A stretch of DNA of 64,000 nt from contig NZ_AQVB01000003.1 of the NCBI RefSeq assembly GCF_000372065.1, positions 62,196-126,195 of the forward strand. Reading direction: 5' to 3'. Source of the stretch: Oligella urethralis DSM 7531. Its GTDB lineage: Bacteria; Pseudomonadota; Gammaproteobacteria; Burkholderiales; Burkholderiaceae_B. A program made the translations under genes and the position numbers. Below, piece after piece: positions 27,712 to 38,483 of the stretch; within the stretch, counting starts at the first letter, position 1, and each line of letters opens with the position of its first letter. The notes under the pieces are model-generated. The model did not search any database. It was not told the DNA's origin and saw nothing but the letters and a program-made list of their open reading frames with translations.

Positions 27712-28506
27712 ATGCCTGAGACAGAAATACTGAGCAAGCAAAACACAGCCAGTAGTAAAGCCTTCAATCTACTGCAAGTCACCGGCTTACGTAAGGTCTA
27801 TGGTAAGCGAGCGGTGGTACAAGATGTTTCAATGACCGTACGCAGCGGTGAGGTGGTGGGTTTACTTGGACCTAACGGCGCTGGTAAAACCACCAGCTTT
27901 TATATGATTGTTGGCCTGATTCCAGCTGATTTTGGTCGCATTGAGGTAGACGGTAAAGAAATCACCGCCTATCCCATTCATCAACGCGCTAAACTAGGTT
28001 TATCCTATTTACCCCAGGATGCCTCGGTTTTTAGACGTTTAACGGTTGAACAAAATATTCAGGCAGTGTTAGAGTTGCAGTATGATAAGACTACGGCTAA
28101 GCGCTTTACTCGAGCACAGATTAAGGAAAAATTAGAGCAGCTGCTGGATGAGTTACAGATTCAACATATACGCAGCAATACAGCTATGTCGCTGTCCGGG
28201 GGCGAACGTCGTCGAGTAGAAATTGCTCGCGCCCTTGCTACGCAACCACGCTTTATCCTGCTGGACGAGCCCTTTGCCGGCGTCGATCCCATTGCCGTGA
28301 TTGAGATTCAGCGCATTATCCGCTTCTTAAAAGAGCGTCAAATCGGCGTTTTAATCACCGACCATAATGTACGAGAAACCTTAGGCATTTGTGACCGCGC
28401 CTATATCATTAGTGAGGGTAAGGTGCTAACAAGCGGCACCCCGAGCGAGGTCATTCAGAACCCAGATGTGCGTAAGGTCTATCTGGGTGAGCACTTTAAA
28501 ATGTAA
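27712..28506 (+). CDS. lptB: LPS export ABC transporter ATPase LptB
   Basis: The cytoplasmic ATPase of the LptB2FG extractor, 264 residues. Walker A is [15 protein letters not shown] (about 53-67), the Q-loop is [11 protein letters not shown], the signature is [15 protein letters not shown] and Walker B is [13 protein letters not shown]. The H-loop is [12 protein letters not shown]. It starts 8 bases after lptA and ends at a strong terminator. In related betaproteobacteria rpoN normally follows lptB; here it does not. Confidence 0.96.
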   Translation: MPETEILSKQNTASSKAFNLLQVTGLRKVYGKRAVVQDVSMTVRSGEVVGLLGPNGAGKTTSFYMIVGLIPADFGRIEVDGKEITAYPIHQRAKLGLSYLPQDASVFRRLTVEQNIQAVLELQYDKTTAKRFTRAQIKEKLEQLLDELQIQHIRSNTAMSLSGGERRRVEIARALATQPRFILLDEPFAGVDPIAVIEIQRIIRFLKERQIGVLITDHNVRETLGICDRAYIISEGKVLTSGTPSEVIQNPDVRKVYLGEHFKM

Positions 28507-28519
28507 GCACCGACATGAT

Positions 28520-28559
28520 AAAAGCCCACTGATTCCTGATGGAAAAAGTGGGCTTTTTT
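28520..28559 (+). terminator. Terminator of the kds-lpt operon
   Basis: AAAAGCCCACT (28520-28530) pairs with AGTGGGCTTTT (28547-28557), followed by TT. It lies 14 bases after the lptB stop. Confidence 0.85.
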
Positions 28560-28639
28560 GCTTTTGCTATGGTGCTTGCAGCGCTCGAGTTAATGGCTAC
28601 TTAAAGCGCTCGCAGCTATCGACCTTTAAACCAGATAAT

Positions 28640-30559
28640 TTACTTTAAAAATAAACTATTCATGCGTTTCACAAAAGCGGCAGGATCAGCGATCTGCGCC
28701 CCCTCTGATAACATGGCCTGATCTAACAACACACTAGCCCAATCGGCAAAATCCTCATCGCTAGCGGCTTCAATACGCTTAATCAAGGCATGCTCTGGGT
28801 TAATTTCCAAAGTCGGTTTGACATTAGGCACCTCTTGACCAGCCGCTTTTAACATACTGACCAAGTGCGGGCTTAATTCATGCTGACCAACAACCACGCA
28901 AGCCGGTGAATCGACTAGGCGCCAAGACACTTTAACCTCTTTAATTTGTTCACCAAGGGCCTGCTCCAGTCTTTCAACTAAAGGCTTGAATTCTTCACTC
29001 ACCGCCTCTTGACGTTTTTTCTCATCCTCATCGGCAAGCGCATCTAAATCCAAAGCACCTTTGGAAACCGAGACTAGCTTTTTGCCCTCAAACTCCGTCC
29101 AGAAAGAGACCATCCATTCATCAACCCGCTCAGACATGAGCAAGACCTCAATGCCTTTTTTACGGAAAATCTCTAAATGAGGACTACTCTTAGCGGCCGC
29201 AAAACTATCGGCAGTCACATAATAAATGGCATCCTGCCCCTCTTTCATACGTGACACATAATCCGCCAAGCTAACCTCTTGGGCATCCGAATTATCGTGC
29301 GTTGAAGCAAAGCGCAATAACTTCGCAATGCGCTCCTGATTACCACGATCCTCACCAATACCCTCTTTTAGCACTTGACCAAACTCACTCCAAAAAGCTT
29401 TATAATCCTCTGGGCGATTTTCTGCTAAATCCTCTAGTAAAGACAAGACGCTACGCGTCGAACCATCACGAATGGCTTTGACATCACGACTTTCTTGCAG
29501 AATTTCACGAGAGACGTTTAAGGGCAAGTCGGAGGAATCAATCACCCCACGCACAAAACGTAAGTACATCGGCAATAACTGCTCTGCGTCATCCATAATA
29601 AAGACACGCTTCACGTACAACTTCACGCCATGTTTAGCATCACGATCCCAAAGATCAAAAGACACTCGCTTAGGAATATAGAGTAGCTGTGTGTACTCAT
29701 TACGACCCTCAACACGGCGGTGGGTCCAGGCTAAGGGATCCTCAAAGTCATGGCTAATATGCTTATAAAATTCCGCATATTGCTCATCACTGATCTCATT
29801 ACGATTACGCGTCCACAGCGCACTCGCTTGGTTAATGGTTTCCCATTCGCCAGGCTTGGTGGTTTCGCCCGTTTCCTGATCGTAATTTTCCTGCTCCATT
29901 TGTACGGCAATGGAAATATGATCAGAATAGCGCTGCATAATGCTGCGTAGCTTCCAACTATTTAAAAACTCTTCAGCATCTTCTTTTAAGAATAAAATAA
30001 TATCCGTACCACGACTGTCTTTACTAATGGGCTTGATACTAAATTCACCCTCGCCCCGTGACTGCCACTCGACCGCCTCATCCGCAGCCAAACCGGCACG
30101 GCGGGTACGTACTACCACCTCATCGGCCACAATAAAGGAAGAATAAAAACCTACCCCGAATTGACCGATCAATTGCGTATCTTTTTGCTGGTCACCGGTG
30201 AGTTTAGAAAAGAACTCCTTGGTGCCTGAACGAGCAATAGTACCGAGGTTATTAATCACCTCTTCCTCGCTCATACCAATCCCATTATCACTAATGGTGA
30301 TGGTTTTTAGCTCCGGATCGAAACTGACGCGAATGCGCAGATCACTATCATCTGCCAGTAATTGTGGATTAGCAATGGCCTCAAAACGCAATTTATCACA
30401 AGCATCAGAGGCATTAGATACCAACTCTCTTAAAAAAATCTCTTTATTGGAATAGAGGGAATGAATCATCAACTGCAAAAGCTGTTTGACCTCGGTCTGA
30501 AAACCCATGGTACGTGCTTCAGCGCCTTGATTCTGACTTTGATTTGTCTGATCTACCAT
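28640..30559 (-). CDS. htpG: Chaperone protein HtpG (Hsp90)
   Basis: The bacterial Hsp90 chaperone, 639 residues, full length. The GHKL ATPase domain has [41 protein letters not shown] and [12 protein letters not shown]. The middle domain contains [29 protein letters not shown] and the catalytic arginine region, and the C-terminal dimerisation domain completes the protein. AGGA lies about ten bases before the ATG. A sigma-32-like promoter is readable upstream, so heat-shock control is expected. It is monocistronic. Confidence 0.97.
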   Translation of the reverse strand: MVDQTNQSQNQGAEARTMGFQTEVKQLLQLMIHSLYSNKEIFLRELVSNASDACDKLRFEAIANPQLLADDSDLRIRVSFDPELKTITISDNGIGMSEEEVINNLGTIARSGTKEFFSKLTGDQQKDTQLIGQFGVGFYSSFIVADEVVVRTRRAGLAADEAVEWQSRGEGEFSIKPISKDSRGTDIILFLKEDAEEFLNSWKLRSIMQRYSDHISIAVQMEQENYDQETGETTKPGEWETINQASALWTRNRNEISDEQYAEFYKHISHDFEDPLAWTHRRVEGRNEYTQLLYIPKRVSFDLWDRDAKHGVKLYVKRVFIMDDAEQLLPMYLRFVRGVIDSSDLPLNVSREILQESRDVKAIRDGSTRSVLSLLEDLAENRPEDYKAFWSEFGQVLKEGIGEDRGNQERIAKLLRFASTHDNSDAQEVSLADYVSRMKEGQDAIYYVTADSFAAAKSSPHLEIFRKKGIEVLLMSERVDEWMVSFWTEFEGKKLVSVSKGALDLDALADEDEKKRQEAVSEEFKPLVERLEQALGEQIKEVKVSWRLVDSPACVVVGQHELSPHLVSMLKAAGQEVPNVKPTLEINPEHALIKRIEAASDEDFADWASVLLDQAMLSEGAQIADPAAFVKRMNSLFLK

Positions 30560-30604
30560 TATTTTAAATCCTATTATTCTTAACCATAAAGTCTATGGTG
30601 TTAT

Positions 30605-30633
30605 TAGCTGAGGACTGAATCGACAATTTCAAG
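30605..30633 (-). promoter_or_regulatory. Sigma-32-type heat-shock promoter of htpG
   Basis: On the minus strand CTTGAAA (30633-30627) exactly matches the sigma-32 -35 consensus. After 13 bases CCTCAGCTA (30613-30605) resembles the CCCCATnTA -10. The start would lie near 30598, about 40 bases before the htpG ATG. Confidence 0.65.
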
Positions 30634-30799
30634 AGCAAAAGGCACTACAAAGCCCTATGTTTTACAAGCAGTGATTGAAAAAGTTTAATCCTAAATCAAG
30701 TTAGCACCACCTAATATAGCTTTAGTTAATATAGATAAATAGCACACAACGCTTTGCTGGCTATTTTTTAAGCGCTAATAGACGTTAATACAGAAAAGG

Positions 30800-30834
30800 G
30801 CTTATTCATGCCAAGGTAAACGCAATGAATAAGC
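30800..30834 (-). terminator. Terminator of dsdA
   Basis: GCTTATTCAT (30800-30809) pairs with ATGAATAAGC (30825-30834). On the minus strand the stem is followed by CCTTTTCT. It lies about 30 bases after the dsdA stop. The rest of the 30560-30862 gap holds the htpG promoter and nothing else I can name. Confidence 0.6.
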
Positions 30835-30862
30835 TCTCCGACGATTAAATTGAGGCCCCTGC

Positions 30863-32155
30863 CTAAGCCTTATTATAGGCCTTATCTAAGGCCATACCAC
30901 GTTTCCAAAAGGCCTGATACTCCGAATCTGGCATCAAACTACCACCGGTGGCCCAGACAATATGATTAGCTTGGTGCATGTACTCCTGAAGACCATGCTG
31001 TTGCAGATACTGCTGCCCCTCTGCGGTATCGAAGATTGCTTGCGGCCCACTCAGCGAGGCAGCAGCCGAGGGCTCTATTTGAATCCCCTCCTGCACTTTT
31101 AGCAGATACAGATTGCGCAGTAAATTATCCTCACCAATCACCACCACACCCGATAAACGTGGACGCATTTCCTTAACCGCTAATTGGGATGCCACTGGTA
31201 CGGCTAAGCCATCCGCCTCCGTTTGATTCTGTTGTCCAACATCATAAATACTGATGCCTGGCTGATCAAGGTGCTGTAACTGCACCGCAAAGCAAGAAGA
31301 GTCCTCAGGCTCCACAAAAAACACATGCACATGGTCGCCGAACTCCTCCTTTAGGCCATAGGCAATACCACCTGGTGCGCCCCCAACACCACAAGGAATA
31401 TACACAAACAGCGGGTGCTCTGCATTCACTGTGAGCTGTAGTTGCTCCAATTGTGCCTTTAAGCGGCGACCGGCAACGGCATAACCGCAAAATAAAGAAA
31501 TCGAATGCTCATCATCCACGAAATGATTAAAGGCATCTGCTAGCGCCTCCGTTCGCCCGACCTCCACCGCTTGGCTGTAGTCGCCAGCATGCTCAATGAC
31601 TTGCGCCCCTCGCTCACGAAGACGCTGCTTTTTCCACTCCTTGGCTTCAGTTGACATATGGACAGTAGCTTGCATCCCCAATGCAGCCGCCATAATCCCC
31701 ACACTCATGCCAAGGTTGCCGGTGGAGCCTACCGTCACCTGATACTTAGCCAAAACCTCTAGGGCGCGTTCGGACAACAAATCGATAACGGAGTTATTTG
31801 GCATCAAACAGTACTTCTCACTTAATTCATCAACAATCTCCAAGACCTCATGAATACCACCGCGCGCCTTCACCGAACCGGCCACCGCCAAGGCATGGTC
31901 GCCCTTTAGCCAAAAGCGTCCACCCTTGGAGGCATAGGCGCTATAGTGAGTCAAGGGCAACAGCTCTGACTCAATGATACCCTGCGATTTTTCCAATTCT
32001 GGAAATAAATAAGCCAACAATGGCGCAAAGCGCTCCAAACGCTCAGCCGCACTCTGCACCATGGTGCTAGTGATATTATTGGTTGGATAATGAGCGCTTA
32101 CGCTCTGCAACTCATTATTCAGCACAAGATTAATACTCATGCGCAAATCGCTCAT
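30863..32155 (-). CDS. dsdA: D-serine ammonia-lyase
   Basis: A PLP-dependent dehydratase that turns D-serine into pyruvate and ammonia, relieving D-serine toxicity. The cofactor lysine is K96 in VAGSVKARGGIHEVL, the DsdA-specific version of the SFKxRG motif. GSTGNLGMSVGIMAA and PCGVGGAPGGIAYGL are the phosphate-binding loops, and EPEDSSCFAV is family-typical. About 430 residues against 442 in E. coli. The frame opens at 32182, but AGAGG before the ATG at 32155 decides the start. No dsdX or dsdC lies next to it, unlike enteric dsd loci. Confidence 0.94.
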   Translation of the reverse strand: MSDLRMSINLVLNNELQSVSAHYPTNNITSTMVQSAAERLERFAPLLAYLFPELEKSQGIIESELLPLTHYSAYASKGGRFWLKGDHALAVAGSVKARGGIHEVLEIVDELSEKYCLMPNNSVIDLLSERALEVLAKYQVTVGSTGNLGMSVGIMAAALGMQATVHMSTEAKEWKKQRLRERGAQVIEHAGDYSQAVEVGRTEALADAFNHFVDDEHSISLFCGYAVAGRRLKAQLEQLQLTVNAEHPLFVYIPCGVGGAPGGIAYGLKEEFGDHVHVFFVEPEDSSCFAVQLQHLDQPGISIYDVGQQNQTEADGLAVPVASQLAVKEMRPRLSGVVVIGEDNLLRNLYLLKVQEGIQIEPSAAASLSGPQAIFDTAEGQQYLQQHGLQEYMHQANHIVWATGGSLMPDSEYQAFWKRGMALDKAYNKA

Positions 32156-32332
32156 GAAATTACCTCTAAAGATAGATACCATTAATTAACAATAACCAGC
32201 TGTTATGATACGTCAGCCCAAGGGCTCTAAAAAGCAGTATTTATACTAGCGAAGATGATGGAAGATTGAAAAGCGTGAAGAGTCGGCAGCTAACCATAGC
32301 TGCCTAAGCCATTGATAGCTTAGAGGGATTTG

Positions 32333-32417
32333 TGGTGCCCGGGGCCGGACTTGAACCGGCACGCCTTGCGGCGGGGGATTTTGAGTCCCCTGCGTCTACC
32401 AATTTCACCACCCGGGC
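32333..32417 (-). tRNA. tRNA-Leu (anticodon CAA)
   Basis: Read on the minus strand, the GCCCGGG acceptor pairs with CCCGGGC, the D-arm contains GAAATTGGTAGAC, and the anticodon loop CTCAAAA has CAA inside a GGGGA/TCCCC stem. A long variable arm typical of leucine tRNA and a GGTTCAAGTCC T-arm follow. CCA is encoded (32335-32333). It reads UUG codons. Confidence 0.96.
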
Positions 32418-32462
32418 ATTTGACTGAAAACACTAGAACGTGTTCTCGTAGGGAAGTAGAAA

Positions 32463-32491
32463 ATTATATTCCTTTTTTATAAATATATCTA
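32463..32491 (-). promoter_or_regulatory. Promoter of tRNA-Leu
   Basis: On the minus strand TAGATA (32491-32486), 17 bases, then a perfect TATAAT (32468-32463). The start would fall about 39 bases before the tRNA. AGAACGTGTTCT, a small palindrome near 32434-32445, lies in the leader. Confidence 0.5.
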
Positions 32492-32671
32492 CTCATCTTT
32501 TAAGAAAAAGACAAAATTCTGCGCCTTCCAAACAATTCGTCTACATATTGCTACCAAAAGTATTGATTTAATCGCCCTCTCACACCATATAATAGCCTGT
32601 CACTTGAGAATTGCTGCACGCACCTCATGACTTCGTTTAGAACTCTTTTTTCAAATCAAGGATACGCTAGG

Positions 32672-33469
32672 ATGCCCACCCACGTCACTCCCATTGATGC
32701 GCTGGCCAAAGCCTTAGCCAGTCAACTTCACCCAAAAATGCTGATGGCGGTACTGATGCCATTTGGCGTGACCGTGCTTAGCTTAGTTTTATTATTAATT
32801 GTTGCCTGGAACCCTTTGGATAACTGGTTTATCGCCAGTGCCAACAAATGGAGTTGGTTTAGCAGCTTTACCTCGCTCTGGGGCATGAGTACCTTGAGCG
32901 ACTGGCTAAGTGCTTTAATTGCCTTTATTGCCTTGTCAGCCATTAGCTTAGTGATTGGCTTAGCCGTTGCTGCAGTTGCTGTGACGCCGCTAGCAGTCAG
33001 TTTACTCGCAAAGACGCATTATCAAGACCTGGAAAAGCGCGGTAAATTTATCGATTCACGCAGTATCTTTAATGCGATCAAAGTCGGTGTGATCTTTGTG
33101 GTGGGTTGGTTAGTCACCCTACCACTGTGGCTAATCCCCTTTGCATCCATTGTATTAAGTGTTTTTTGGACCGCTTATGCCTTTTCCCAAATTGCCAAAG
33201 TCGATGCCATCACCGAGCACGCCTCACCCGCCGAGCGCACATTTATTCTAAAAAAATATCATAAAGGCTTTTGGATTATCGGCTTGGTTTGCGGTTTACT
33301 CTGCCTCATTCCCTTTATGGGTTTAGTGATGCCAGTCTATGCAATTTTGGCCTGTACCCACTACGGTTTGAGTGCGCTCAGAGAATTACGCCAAGGTGCG
33401 ATTGATATTGACAGCCACTTTAGCGCAGATGCCTCAGCGCGTATTACTAGCAATAAAAATAAGGCTTAA
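32672..33469 (+). CDS. EI24-domain membrane protein
   Basis: An integral membrane protein of about 265 residues related to the EI24 (etoposide-induced 2.4) / CysZ-like group. Hydrophobic helices lie near 24-48 (AVLMPFGVTVLSLVLLLIVA), 80-110, 145-180 and 210-240, separated by short basic loops. WLVTLPLWLIPFASIVLSVF and GLLCLIPFMGLVMPVYAILA are typical. An upstream ATG at 32627 is possible, but only the ATG at 32672 has an AAGGA at reasonable distance. It converges on ubiX with touching stops. Function is unknown; CysZ homologues handle sulfate, which cannot be assumed here. Confidence 0.75.
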   Translation: MPTHVTPIDALAKALASQLHPKMLMAVLMPFGVTVLSLVLLLIVAWNPLDNWFIASANKWSWFSSFTSLWGMSTLSDWLSALIAFIALSAISLVIGLAVAAVAVTPLAVSLLAKTHYQDLEKRGKFIDSRSIFNAIKVGVIFVVGWLVTLPLWLIPFASIVLSVFWTAYAFSQIAKVDAITEHASPAERTFILKKYHKGFWIIGLVCGLLCLIPFMGLVMPVYAILACTHYGLSALRELRQGAIDIDSHFSADASARITSNKNKA

Positions 33470-34039
33470 CTAGCCCTGAGTGCCCTGCCAAGTCGGTGCG
33501 TCGACACGAATATCAAAGATTTCCAAAAGTCGCGCATTGGTGTGAGCTACCATTTCCTCAATGGAGCTAGGATGATGATAAAAGGCAGGCAGTGGTGGAT
33601 AAATAATGCCGCCCATCTCGGTGACTGCCGTCATATTACGTAAATGGGCTAGATTAAAGGGCGTTTCACGTACCACCAAGACCAGCTTACGACGCTCCTT
33701 AAGATGCACATCGGCGGTACGGGTAATCAGATTATCCGATAAGCCAATGGCACACGAGGCCAAGGTATGCATGGTACAAGGTAAAATCAGCATACCATCA
33801 GTCTTAAAACCACCGCTGGCAAGGGTTGCACCAATATCTTTGAAGTGATAGCAATGATCTGCCATGGCATAGAGCTCATGACGATCCATGCCCATTTCAT
33901 ACTTTAAATTCACAACACCAGAGGAAGACACCACTAAGTGCGTTTCTACCTCTGGTATTTGCTGGAGCGTCTGCAGCATACGCACCGCATAAATCGCGCC
34001 CGTTGCTCCAGTCACCCCAATGACTAATCGCTTTTTCAT
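33470..34039 (-). CDS. ubiX: Flavin prenyltransferase UbiX
   Basis: It makes prenylated FMN, the cofactor of the UbiD decarboxylase in ubiquinone synthesis. The 189-residue protein has the flavoprotein start VIGVTGATGAIYAVRML, VVSSSGVVNLKYEM, ILPCTMHTLASCAIGLSDNL and LVLVVRETPFNLAHLRNM, all UbiX signatures including the PCSM-like serine loop written here as PCTM. It starts 5 bases after grxD on the same strand. UbiD is not in the window. Confidence 0.95.
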   Translation of the reverse strand: MKKRLVIGVTGATGAIYAVRMLQTLQQIPEVETHLVVSSSGVVNLKYEMGMDRHELYAMADHCYHFKDIGATLASGGFKTDGMLILPCTMHTLASCAIGLSDNLITRTADVHLKERRKLVLVVRETPFNLAHLRNMTAVTEMGGIIYPPLPAFYHHPSSIEEMVAHTNARLLEIFDIRVDAPTWQGTQG

Positions 34040-34044
34040 GAAAA

Positions 34045-34380
34045 CTAGTCGGCAGTCGCACCTGAGGCGTCAAGTAGCTCTTTAAGCTCACCACTGCTTT
34101 GCATCTCTTCCATAATATCGGAACCACCAATGAACTCACCCTTAACATAAAGTTGAGGAATGGTCGGCCAGTTAGAGTAGACCTTGATCTCTTCACGCAC
34201 TTCCTGATCATCAAGCACGTTAACCGTCACTAATTTGCGCACACCCAAATCGCGTAAAATGCTGACCGCCTTGGCCGAGAAACCGCACTGAGGGAACTGA
34301 GCAGATCCCTTCATAAACAAGACCACCGGGTGTTCTTTAACAGTTTCATCAATAAAGGTACGAACATCTGTACTCATCAT
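34045..34380 (-). CDS. grxD: Monothiol glutaredoxin (Grx4/GrxD family)
   Basis: A 111-residue monothiol glutaredoxin with the CGFS active site in SAQFPQCGFSAKAVSIL. It binds a bridging [2Fe-2S] cluster with glutathione and passes clusters to target proteins. KGEFIGGSDIMEEMQSSGEL completes the glutathione site, as does WPTIPQLYV with its cis-proline. It starts 134 bases after prmC on the same strand and is followed 5 bases later by ubiX, so these two are cotranscribed. Confidence 0.95.
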   Translation of the reverse strand: MMSTDVRTFIDETVKEHPVVLFMKGSAQFPQCGFSAKAVSILRDLGVRKLVTVNVLDDQEVREEIKVYSNWPTIPQLYVKGEFIGGSDIMEEMQSSGELKELLDASGATAD

Positions 34381-34514
34381 ACTTCCTTAATTAAAATTCG
34401 TTACTAATCGCTTGCACACTGTGCAATAACTGCCTGGATACTAAGCGTCTATTTTAGCTTAATTCGGGTCTTAACAACACGATACACCCGAACTTTATAG
34501 GGCTTGACCTAGGT

Positions 34515-35399
34515 TTAAGCGGCGGACTCCCAGAGCCCACCGCTAATTCTTTCGATACCCGCCAAATCTTGCAGGCTTTGCACCAGCTTAAAGCCTTGTT
34601 GAGTTAGTAACGACTCCACCGACGCCGCCTGCTCCCAACCATGCTCTAGCCAAAGTGCGGTTGGTAGCGCTTGATTTGGCGCCGAGCTTTTTAAAAACCG
34701 CGGCGCCTCAGCCACTAAACGCCGGATCAAACGCAAACCATCGGCATTGTCAGTTAAGGCCATTAGCGGCTCAAAACGCACATCACCCTGCTGCAAATGG
34801 GGATCGTCACGATCAATATAAGGCGGATTTGAGACGATTAAATCAAAGCCATTGTCTGAGGCGTTGAATGCCTCAAACAAATCACTTTGTAGCAGCTCAA
34901 TGTCTACCTGAAGCGTACGTGCATTGTCCCGGGCTATGGCCAAGGCCTCCGCACTCAGATCCAGTGCCCATACCTCAGCCTCTGGAAAATAATGCTTAAT
35001 ACTAATCGCAATAATGCCGCTGCCAGTACCAATATCCAAGACGCGTGGACGCTTTAGACCCTGAACCTTTAATGCCTCTAAAAAGGCGATGGCCTGTTCC
35101 ACCAACAGCTCCGTTTCTGGGCGCGGTATCAGCACTGCGGGTGTGACTTTAAAACTTAAGCTCATAAACTCGCGCTGAGCAATTAGATAGGCTAAGGGCT
35201 CACCTTCCAAACGACGCTCAAACAGCGCCTGCAACTGCGCTTTGTGCTCAGTACTCAGTATTTCATCATCATGACTGATAAACCAAGCGCGCGGCTTATC
35301 CAACACAAACTCCAACAGCATTCTGCGCTCTAACAATGGCAACTGCGGGAGCGCCAAGACATCTCTAATACGATGACAATCCTGTAGACTCTTAGTCAT
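34515..35399 (-). CDS. prmC: Release factor glutamine methyltransferase
   Basis: PrmC methylates the GGQ glutamine of peptide release factors 1 and 2. The 294-residue protein has an N-terminal helical domain (about 1-90), then AdoMet motif [19 protein letters not shown] and the catalytic NPPY in [28 protein letters not shown] and [14 protein letters not shown] are family-typical. Its ATG overlaps the prfA stop (ATGACTAA), so the enzyme and its substrate are translationally coupled. Confidence 0.96.
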   Translation of the reverse strand: MTKSLQDCHRIRDVLALPQLPLLERRMLLEFVLDKPRAWFISHDDEILSTEHKAQLQALFERRLEGEPLAYLIAQREFMSLSFKVTPAVLIPRPETELLVEQAIAFLEALKVQGLKRPRVLDIGTGSGIIAISIKHYFPEAEVWALDLSAEALAIARDNARTLQVDIELLQSDLFEAFNASDNGFDLIVSNPPYIDRDDPHLQQGDVRFEPLMALTDNADGLRLIRRLVAEAPRFLKSSAPNQALPTALWLEHGWEQAASVESLLTQQGFKLVQSLQDLAGIERISGGLWESAA

Positions 35400-36471
35400 G
35401 ACTTAAAGCAGCCAACAATTCTGCTTGTCGCTCTGCCATTAAAGCACCGGTGAGCTCATCTAAAGAGCCGTCCATAATTTGCTGTAATTTATATAGGGTC
35501 AAGTTAATACGGTGATCTGTCACGCGCCCTTGCGGGTAATTATAGGTACGTATACGCTCAGAGCGATCACCGCTACCGACTAAGCTTTTACGTTCAGCTG
35601 CCTCAGCCGCCTCTCTTTCCTGGCGTTGAATATCATTAATACGCGCCGCCAATACACTCATGGCTTGAGCCTTATTTTTGTGTTGGGAACGGTCATCCTG
35701 ACATTCTGCAACAATACCGGTAGGGATATGGGTAATACGCACGGCCGAGTCGGTTTTATTGACGTGCTGACCACCTGCACCACTGGCACGGAAGGTATCA
35801 ATACGCAAATCCGCTGGATTGAGCACCACTTCGGCTAATTCATCCGCTTCTGGCAGAATGGCGACAGTACACGCCGAAGTATGCACACGTCCCTGCGACT
35901 CCGTTTCGGGCACACGCTGCACACGGTGCGCACCGGACTCATACTTCAAGCGACCATAAGCACCCTCACCATCAATTCTAGCGATCACCTCACGGTAACC
36001 ACCTAATTCAGAAGGCGCCTCAGAAATCAACTCGACACGCCAGCCCTTTTCCTCCGCATAACGTGTATACATTCTTAATAAATCGCCAGAAAAAAGCGCA
36101 CTCTCATCACCGCCAGTACCCGCACGAATTTCCAAAAACACGCTGCGACTGTCATCCGGATCTTTAGGCAACAGCTCAAGCTGTAACTCGTCTTCAAGCG
36201 CTGTCAATTTCTCTTTTAGTAAATGATATTCCTCCTCACCCATTTCTTTGAGCTCGGGATCTTTCATCATTTCTTGCGCCGCTGATAAATCCGCTTCGGC
36301 ACCTTCATATTCATTAAAAAGCTGCACCACGGGATCGATTTCCGCACGCTCGCGTGAGAGCTTACGAAAATTATCCATATCATTCACAGCTTCAGGCTCA
36401 GATAACATCGCATCTAACTCGATTAAACGGTGAGACAATTGCTCTAAGCGAGATCGCATTGAGTCTTTCAT
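35392..36471 (-). CDS. prfA: Peptide chain release factor 1
   Basis: RF1 recognises UAA and UAG stop codons and triggers peptide release. About 359 residues. The GGQ motif is in [20 protein letters not shown] and the codon-recognition PxT-type loop lies near the middle. The frame extends upstream to 36531, but [12 protein letters not shown] aligns with the usual RF1 start, so the ATG at 36471 is chosen. The Shine-Dalgarno is weak. prmC overlaps its stop. hemA lies upstream on the same strand, giving the common hemA-prfA-prmC order. Confidence 0.96.
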   Translation of the reverse strand: MKDSMRSRLEQLSHRLIELDAMLSEPEAVNDMDNFRKLSRERAEIDPVVQLFNEYEGAEADLSAAQEMMKDPELKEMGEEEYHLLKEKLTALEDELQLELLPKDPDDSRSVFLEIRAGTGGDESALFSGDLLRMYTRYAEEKGWRVELISEAPSELGGYREVIARIDGEGAYGRLKYESGAHRVQRVPETESQGRVHTSACTVAILPEADELAEVVLNPADLRIDTFRASGAGGQHVNKTDSAVRITHIPTGIVAECQDDRSQHKNKAQAMSVLAARINDIQRQEREAAEAAERKSLVGSGDRSERIRTYNYPQGRVTDHRINLTLYKLQQIMDGSLDELTGALMAERQAELLAALSHD

Positions 36472-36565
36472 AATTAAAATTCTATCTAGGAAGAAGGTTG
36501 AAATATAGGGTAAAAACACTCGCCTACGCAATATCGGCGAGCAAAGCAGATAACAAGGAGCCTAG

Positions 36566-37843
36566 CTAATGCTGCTCTGAATCAAAGGGAAATAACTGCG
36601 GCACGATATTTAGTAGCTCTTGACGCTGCACACCCTCGGAACGGTTAAGCTGCGACATCGGCGCATGCAGATACTTCTGCGTGAGATTGCGCGCTAAGTA
36701 CTCAAGCACCGCTTCGGGATCCTCACCTCTAGCCAACAGTCGACGCGCCTTTGCCAGCTCCGCTTGACGTAAGCTCTCAGCATGATGATTTAAGTCCTGA
36801 ATCACCGGCACCACCAGACGGCGTGACTCCATCCATTGCATAAAATTCAAGACGCGGGCATCAATAATGGCCTCGGCCTGCCCAACTGCACGCTGACGCG
36901 AATCCTGACCCATTTGTACGTAGCGGCCTAAGTCATCAACCGTGTATAAGTAAATATTATCCAGCTGAGCGACCTCCGGCTCCACATCACGTGGCACCGC
37001 TAAATCAACCATCACAACCGGCTTAGAACGACGCTTGCGACTAAGCTTTTGTACCATACCCAAGCCTAAAATAGGTAGGGTGGAGGCGGTACAGGTCACG
37101 ACCACATCAAATTTATGTAACTGCTCTGGCAACTCAGACAACTTCATGGTGCCACCATTAAAACGGGAGGCTAGTAGCTGTCCACGCTCAGGCGTACGGT
37201 TAGCCACGGTGATGGAGCGAGGATTAGCACCAGAAAAATGTGCGGCACAAAGCTCAATCATCTCACCGGCACCGATAAACAGCACATCGCTATTTTTGAG
37301 ATCTCCAAAAACCCGCTCTGATAAGCGCACCGCCGCTGCCGCAAATGAAATCGACTGCGCCCCGATGGCGGTATTGGTACGCACTTCCTTAGCGACCGAA
37401 AAGGTCCGTTGAAACAACTGATGGAGGGTAGAGCCAAGGGTACCTGCCTCATCTGCTGTACGTACTGCAGTTTTTAATTGACCGAGAATTTGCGCCTCGC
37501 CCAAAACCATCGAGTCCAAGCCACTGGCCACACGAAAAGCGTGACGCACCGCCTTATCCTGATCCAATTGATAAATATAGGGTCTTAACTCATCGTCTTT
37601 TAATGAGTTAAACTCAGCCAACCATGCTGGAATATCAGCCGCAATCGATTGATCGGCCGCACAGTAAATCTCGGTGCGATTACAGGTTGAGAGAATAGCC
37701 GCTTCTTTGACCGAATTACCAAAAATCGAACGCAAACCATGTAAGGCCGGTAATACAACATCACCAGCCATCGACACTCGCTCCCGAATATCAACCGGGG
37801 CAGAGTGATGGTTAACGCCAAATGTTAAAACATCGGTGGACAT
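36566..37843 (-). CDS. hemA: Glutamyl-tRNA reductase
   Basis: The first committed enzyme of C5-pathway haem synthesis, which reduces glutamyl-tRNA to glutamate 1-semialdehyde with NADPH. The 425-residue protein has [15 protein letters not shown], catalytic C54 in [24 protein letters not shown] and the NADPH site [17 protein letters not shown]. The C-terminal dimerisation helix follows. A good sigma-70 promoter is visible about 100 bases upstream. The order hemA-prfA-prmC is conserved in many proteobacteria. Confidence 0.96.
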   Translation of the reverse strand: MSTDVLTFGVNHHSAPVDIRERVSMAGDVVLPALHGLRSIFGNSVKEAAILSTCNRTEIYCAADQSIAADIPAWLAEFNSLKDDELRPYIYQLDQDKAVRHAFRVASGLDSMVLGEAQILGQLKTAVRTADEAGTLGSTLHQLFQRTFSVAKEVRTNTAIGAQSISFAAAAVRLSERVFGDLKNSDVLFIGAGEMIELCAAHFSGANPRSITVANRTPERGQLLASRFNGGTMKLSELPEQLHKFDVVVTCTASTLPILGLGMVQKLSRKRRSKPVVMVDLAVPRDVEPEVAQLDNIYLYTVDDLGRYVQMGQDSRQRAVGQAEAIIDARVLNFMQWMESRRLVVPVIQDLNHHAESLRQAELAKARRLLARGEDPEAVLEYLARNLTQKYLHAPMSQLNRSEGVQRQELLNIVPQLFPFDSEQH

Positions 37844-37951
37844 ATCGACTCAAAACTAGGTAATAAAAACTAAGACGCACGCCAGACTGCACCGGTTAAG
37901 CCCTTAATTCGCAAAGAAAAAACTATCGACAATTCTTATTTATAAGGCTAT

Positions 37952-37980
37952 ATTATATGCCCCTTAGCTATTTTTCACAA
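37952..37980 (-). promoter_or_regulatory. Promoter of hemA
   Basis: On the minus strand TTGTGA (37980-37975), 17 bases, TATAAT (37957-37952). The predicted start is near 37945, leaving a leader of about 100 bases before the hemA ATG. I see no clear leader hairpin. Confidence 0.6.
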
Positions 37981-38131
37981 ACTGAAATGATTGATTGCGA
38001 CTTTCTATTTGCAATCTTGGCAACGCATGGTAAAAACTCAGCCGCAACTCAAACAGGCGCTGTCAAAAAACAACAACTCAGCAGGCTTTAGATCATTAAT
38101 TGAGTATTTTTAATCAATTTTCAATAAAGTC

Positions 38132-38160
38132 TTCACATTTACCCAATCTTTGTATATAAT
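38132..38160 (+). promoter_or_regulatory. Promoter of tRNA-Phe
   Basis: TTCACA (38132-38137), 17 bases, TATAAT (38155-38160), near consensus. The start would fall about six bases before the mature tRNA. The rest of 37844-38172 holds only this and the hemA promoter. Confidence 0.75.
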
Positions 38161-38172
38161 AACTTTTTTGTT

Positions 38173-38248
38173 GGCCAGGTAGCTCAGTCGGTAGAGCAGA
38201 GGATTGAAAATCCTTGTGTCGGCGGTTCGATTCCGCCCCAGGCCACCA
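38173..38248 (+). tRNA. tRNA-Phe (anticodon GAA)
   Basis: A 76-base cloverleaf with the GGCCAGG acceptor, the TAGCTCAGTCGGTAGAGCA D-arm, the anticodon loop TTGAAAA with GAA in a GGA(T)/TCC stem, GGTTCGATTCC in the T-arm, and an encoded CCA. A strong promoter precedes it and a hairpin terminator follows. Confidence 0.97.
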
Positions 38249-38258
38249 GAGATTCTTT

Positions 38259-38292
38259 AAACTCGCTAGCTTTAAGGGTTAGCGAGTTTTTT
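38259..38292 (+). terminator. Terminator of tRNA-Phe
   Basis: AAACTCGCTA (38259-38268) pairs with TAGCGAGTTT (38280-38289) and is followed by a T-run. It lies 11 bases after the tRNA CCA. Confidence 0.85.
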
Positions 38293-38483
38293 ATTGCCAT
38301 AATGCTACAATCGCCCCCTACAGTGGCACACAGCTCAAATACCAGCATAACTCACGCTCACTTTCATCAAGCGCTTTTCCTCGCTACTGCAGTTCACGCC
38401 ACTACTGTGCTAAGCTGAATCATAACACCTACCTACACACACCACCTAAGCCAAGGCCGTCACAAGCCCAGCAACTATCACCT

